Positions 62,271-64,000 of a stretch of DNA of 64,000 nucleotides are shown here, one piece after another; the first letter of the stretch is position 1, and every line of letters begins with the position of its first letter. The stretch lies in NCBI GenBank assembly GCA_964035575.1, contig OZ037845.1, positions 496,001 through 560,000 of the forward strand, read 5' to 3'. The position numbers were made by a program, and so were the translations under genes. This stretch comes from Rhynchopus sp. YZ270_cl-10. Its lineage: Eukaryota > Euglenozoa > Diplonemea > Diplonemida > Diplonemidae. The notes below the pieces were generated by a model. That model was not told the origin of the DNA. It saw nothing but the letters and a program-made list of their open reading frames with translations, and did not search any database.

Positions 62271-64000
62271 CTAAATGTGTTTACAGATTCTCCTGAGGAA
62301 TGGCACCCATCTTGTCGTCCTTGTTCTGGTCGGTGGCAACGGTGTGATCCACGTGCGGTTGGGAATATGTGGGACTCGAGACAGCAATGCAGGCCACACA
62401 GGACGCGAAGCCAACACGCTTTCGGTTGATGTCTTGGGGTCATGATGTGCGTTGACCTGCGCTTCTGCTGCTTGTGTCTGCGCATTGTTCAGCCAAAATG
62501 GTGCAAAGAAGTGGTAGTAATCCTCAAAGTTTCCTGCGTGCACTACACCTATAACGCGATCCTTCAGGTTGTCATCCTGCTTGCACAACGTGACCCAGTC
62601 TTCCGGAAAGGTCGCGGTGGTGTGCCACAAGAACACATCAGTTTTGTCTGATGATTTTTCGACCTCTTCCCACATCCTCCCCATGGGGGCACCCTTCTCG
62701 TTCTCGCTGTGCTTTACCTGCAGCACCTCATTCACATCTTTGTCTAGTCGCAAAAAGATATCTCCGTAAGGTGCCTTCTCTGCGTTCTGGAATGCAGAGT
62801 CTGTGAACGGGGCACTCTGATGGTACGTGTTATTCGGTGAACATTTGCTCTGTACCGCGTCCTCCTGTTTTGAACCACGGGTCTCAGTCTGATGCACTGC
62901 AAAACGGGGCGTGAGGGGGGTGTTCGTGAACTCGTGACGGCTAGGCTCATTCATCCACTGTACACCTTTGTGCAGGAGCACCACGCTCGTTGGTCCGGTG
63001 TCGTGCAGCTGAGAGAGGAGACACCTATACCACAGCACGAACGACTCGAAGGAAGCGCCGTCCTGCTTCTCCGCGAAGCACCCTGCGAGCAGGCTTCCCG
63101 TCATCGAGGAGTTGACAATAGCCCAGATGAGTGAAAGCCTGAGATATGATTTACCCCCCTCCTTTTGAATATCCATGAGGCCCTTGGATAGGTGTGCTGC
63201 GAGGTCGGTGTCTTGCTTCAGAGGCACCTTCAGCAGCGCATATCTGAGCAGCATCGTTTGATCCTCCACGCTGGCAACAATCCCGTTATACCGAATCTTA
63301 ACTTGGTCACACACAATGCTGAGCAGCTCAGATTCGTCCTTCTCAGGGTGCTCTTTGGCGACGTTACAGAGTATCTCAACCGCGCGTCCATAACCTTTCA
63401 CGATATCGAACAAATTTGTAGACCTACCCTTTGGCATGGTCTCGGGTTCTTTTGTGAGAAATGGGAGTTGCAAGTAGTGTGGGACCACGCTCGATCCCGT
63501 CAATGCATCCACCGCCGTCTTCTTTGCAGTCAGAGTGCATACGCTAAACAGGAAGAACGGAGATCCCATTTGACAGGACAGCATCACCTCTCGCAGGAAA
63601 CTACGTATCCTACCGTTGCTCTCTGGGTCTGATACTAGCTCATTGTCCGACAAGTTGTGCACTCCGTCGATCATCAGCAGGCACACCACGTTAGTCGGGT
63701 ACTGCTCTTCCTTTCCGAGATATTTGCACAGACGTTCTACAAGCTCGCTGAGAGTGAAGCCAGCTCTGTGGGCTTCGCTCCACACCACGAAGGCTTTCAT
63801 ATCGTCAGTCGTATGACCCAGCAGATGGAAACAAATCCGATCGACCACAGCAGACTCAGACGGTCTTTCGTGTTCCTTCTGGTACGAGGTCCCATTCTCG
63901 AAGGACACGTTGAAGGTGAATACCGTCTTGCCCTCCGTTTTATGCGCCAACACCTCTGGCACCCTCATGAGAGCACGAGACTTGCCCATGCCCAGACCTG
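62271..64000 (-). CDS. RHS/Crinkler-like ATPase, N-terminus outside window
   Basis: The frame is open through the right edge of the window; 572 aa counted from an internal Met at 63989, with the true start beyond 64000. It begins with GLGMGKSR, a Walker A-like loop preceded by Pro, Ser, Thr or Ala. A Walker B-like VVCLLMIDGVHNL follows at ~105. A helical middle part follows. Near the C-terminus, YGDIFLRLDKDVNEVLQVKHS gives a D...QxK pattern compatible with a PD-(D/E)xK nuclease fold. ATPase plus such a domain is the architecture described for kinetoplastid RHS and Crinkler-type proteins. The assignment is by architecture, not by search. Residues after ~540 look unconserved. Confidence 0.55.
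   Translation of the reverse strand, partial: GLGMGKSRALMRVPEVLAHKTEGKTVFTFNVSFENGTSYQKEHERPSESAVVDRICFHLLGHTTDDMKAFVVWSEAHRAGFTLSELVERLCKYLGKEEQYPTNVVCLLMIDGVHNLSDNELVSDPESNGRIRSFLREVMLSCQMGSPFFLFSVCTLTAKKTAVDALTGSSVVPHYLQLPFLTKEPETMPKGRSTNLFDIVKGYGRAVEILCNVAKEHPEKDESELLSIVCDQVKIRYNGIVASVEDQTMLLRYALLKVPLKQDTDLAAHLSKGLMDIQKEGGKSYLRLSLIWAIVNSSMTGSLLAGCFAEKQDGASFESFVLWYRCLLSQLHDTGPTSVVLLHKGVQWMNEPSRHEFTNTPLTPRFAVHQTETRGSKQEDAVQSKCSPNNTYHQSAPFTDSAFQNAEKAPYGDIFLRLDKDVNEVLQVKHSENEKGAPMGRMWEEVEKSSDKTDVFLWHTTATFPEDWVTLCKQDDNLKDRVIGVVHAGNFEDYYHFFAPFWLNNAQTQAAEAQVNAHHDPKTSTESVLASRPVWPALLSRVPHIPNRTWITPLPPTRTRTTRWVPFLRRICKHI

Overview
The window looks like nuclear DNA of a unicellular flagellate. All ~22 supportable genes, including split ones, lie on the minus strand, and several carry short GT-AG introns (50-77 nt, donor usually GTATGT; two longer ones inferred). 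No plus-strand gene was found. A one-way gene array, a receptor-type cyclase-like protein, an RHS/Crinkler-like ATPase and flagellar-type EF-hand coiled-coil proteins fit Euglenozoa, most plausibly a diplonemid, because kinetoplastids have almost no introns. This placement is inference: no rRNA, spliced-leader RNA or tRNA gene was recognised.

Layout. 1-740: dispersed repeats. 740-11.4 kb: a coiled-coil protein, a large type I membrane protein with an EGF-like module, and a long Dna2/TM0106-like nuclease-helicase. 12-21 kb: a glutathione-S-transferase (GST) cluster of three near-identical sigma-like genes in mosaic duplicated blocks, one theta-like GST, and a secreted protein with ten pacifastin-like repeats. 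21.8-29.8 kb: a Pro/Gly-rich protein split by one intron, two copies of eIF2-beta with identical predicted proteins, a diverged third eIF2-beta-like fragment, and a WD40-like protein. 29.8-42.3 kb: a gene desert of dispersed repeats, homopolymers and perfect hairpins. 42.3-49 kb: a membrane receptor with a degenerate cyclase domain, a coiled-coil protein and a secreted Cys-rich protein. 49.4-57.8 kb: two copies of an EF-hand coiled-coil gene flanking a three-exon coiled-coil gene and a plus-strand fossil of an RNA-virus polymerase. 59-64 kb: an unrecognised protein, a single-pass membrane protein, and an RHS/Crinkler-like ATPase cut by the window end.

The most unusual signal is in the spacers. 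They hold dozens of ~40-nt modules, often in purine-rich arrays, that fold into hairpins whose loop is constant (CTCTCGT on the plus strand) while the stem changes on both arms together. A second set of hairpins has three-base loops (for example GCC-TGC-GGC), with perfect arms up to 19 bp. Together they resemble a nuclear counterpart of the double-hairpin elements known from some organelle genomes.

The duplicated genes (GST, eIF2-beta, EF-hand coiled coil) have near-identical bodies with divergent ends or swapped flanks, so recent block duplication and gene conversion appear to be shaping this locus.
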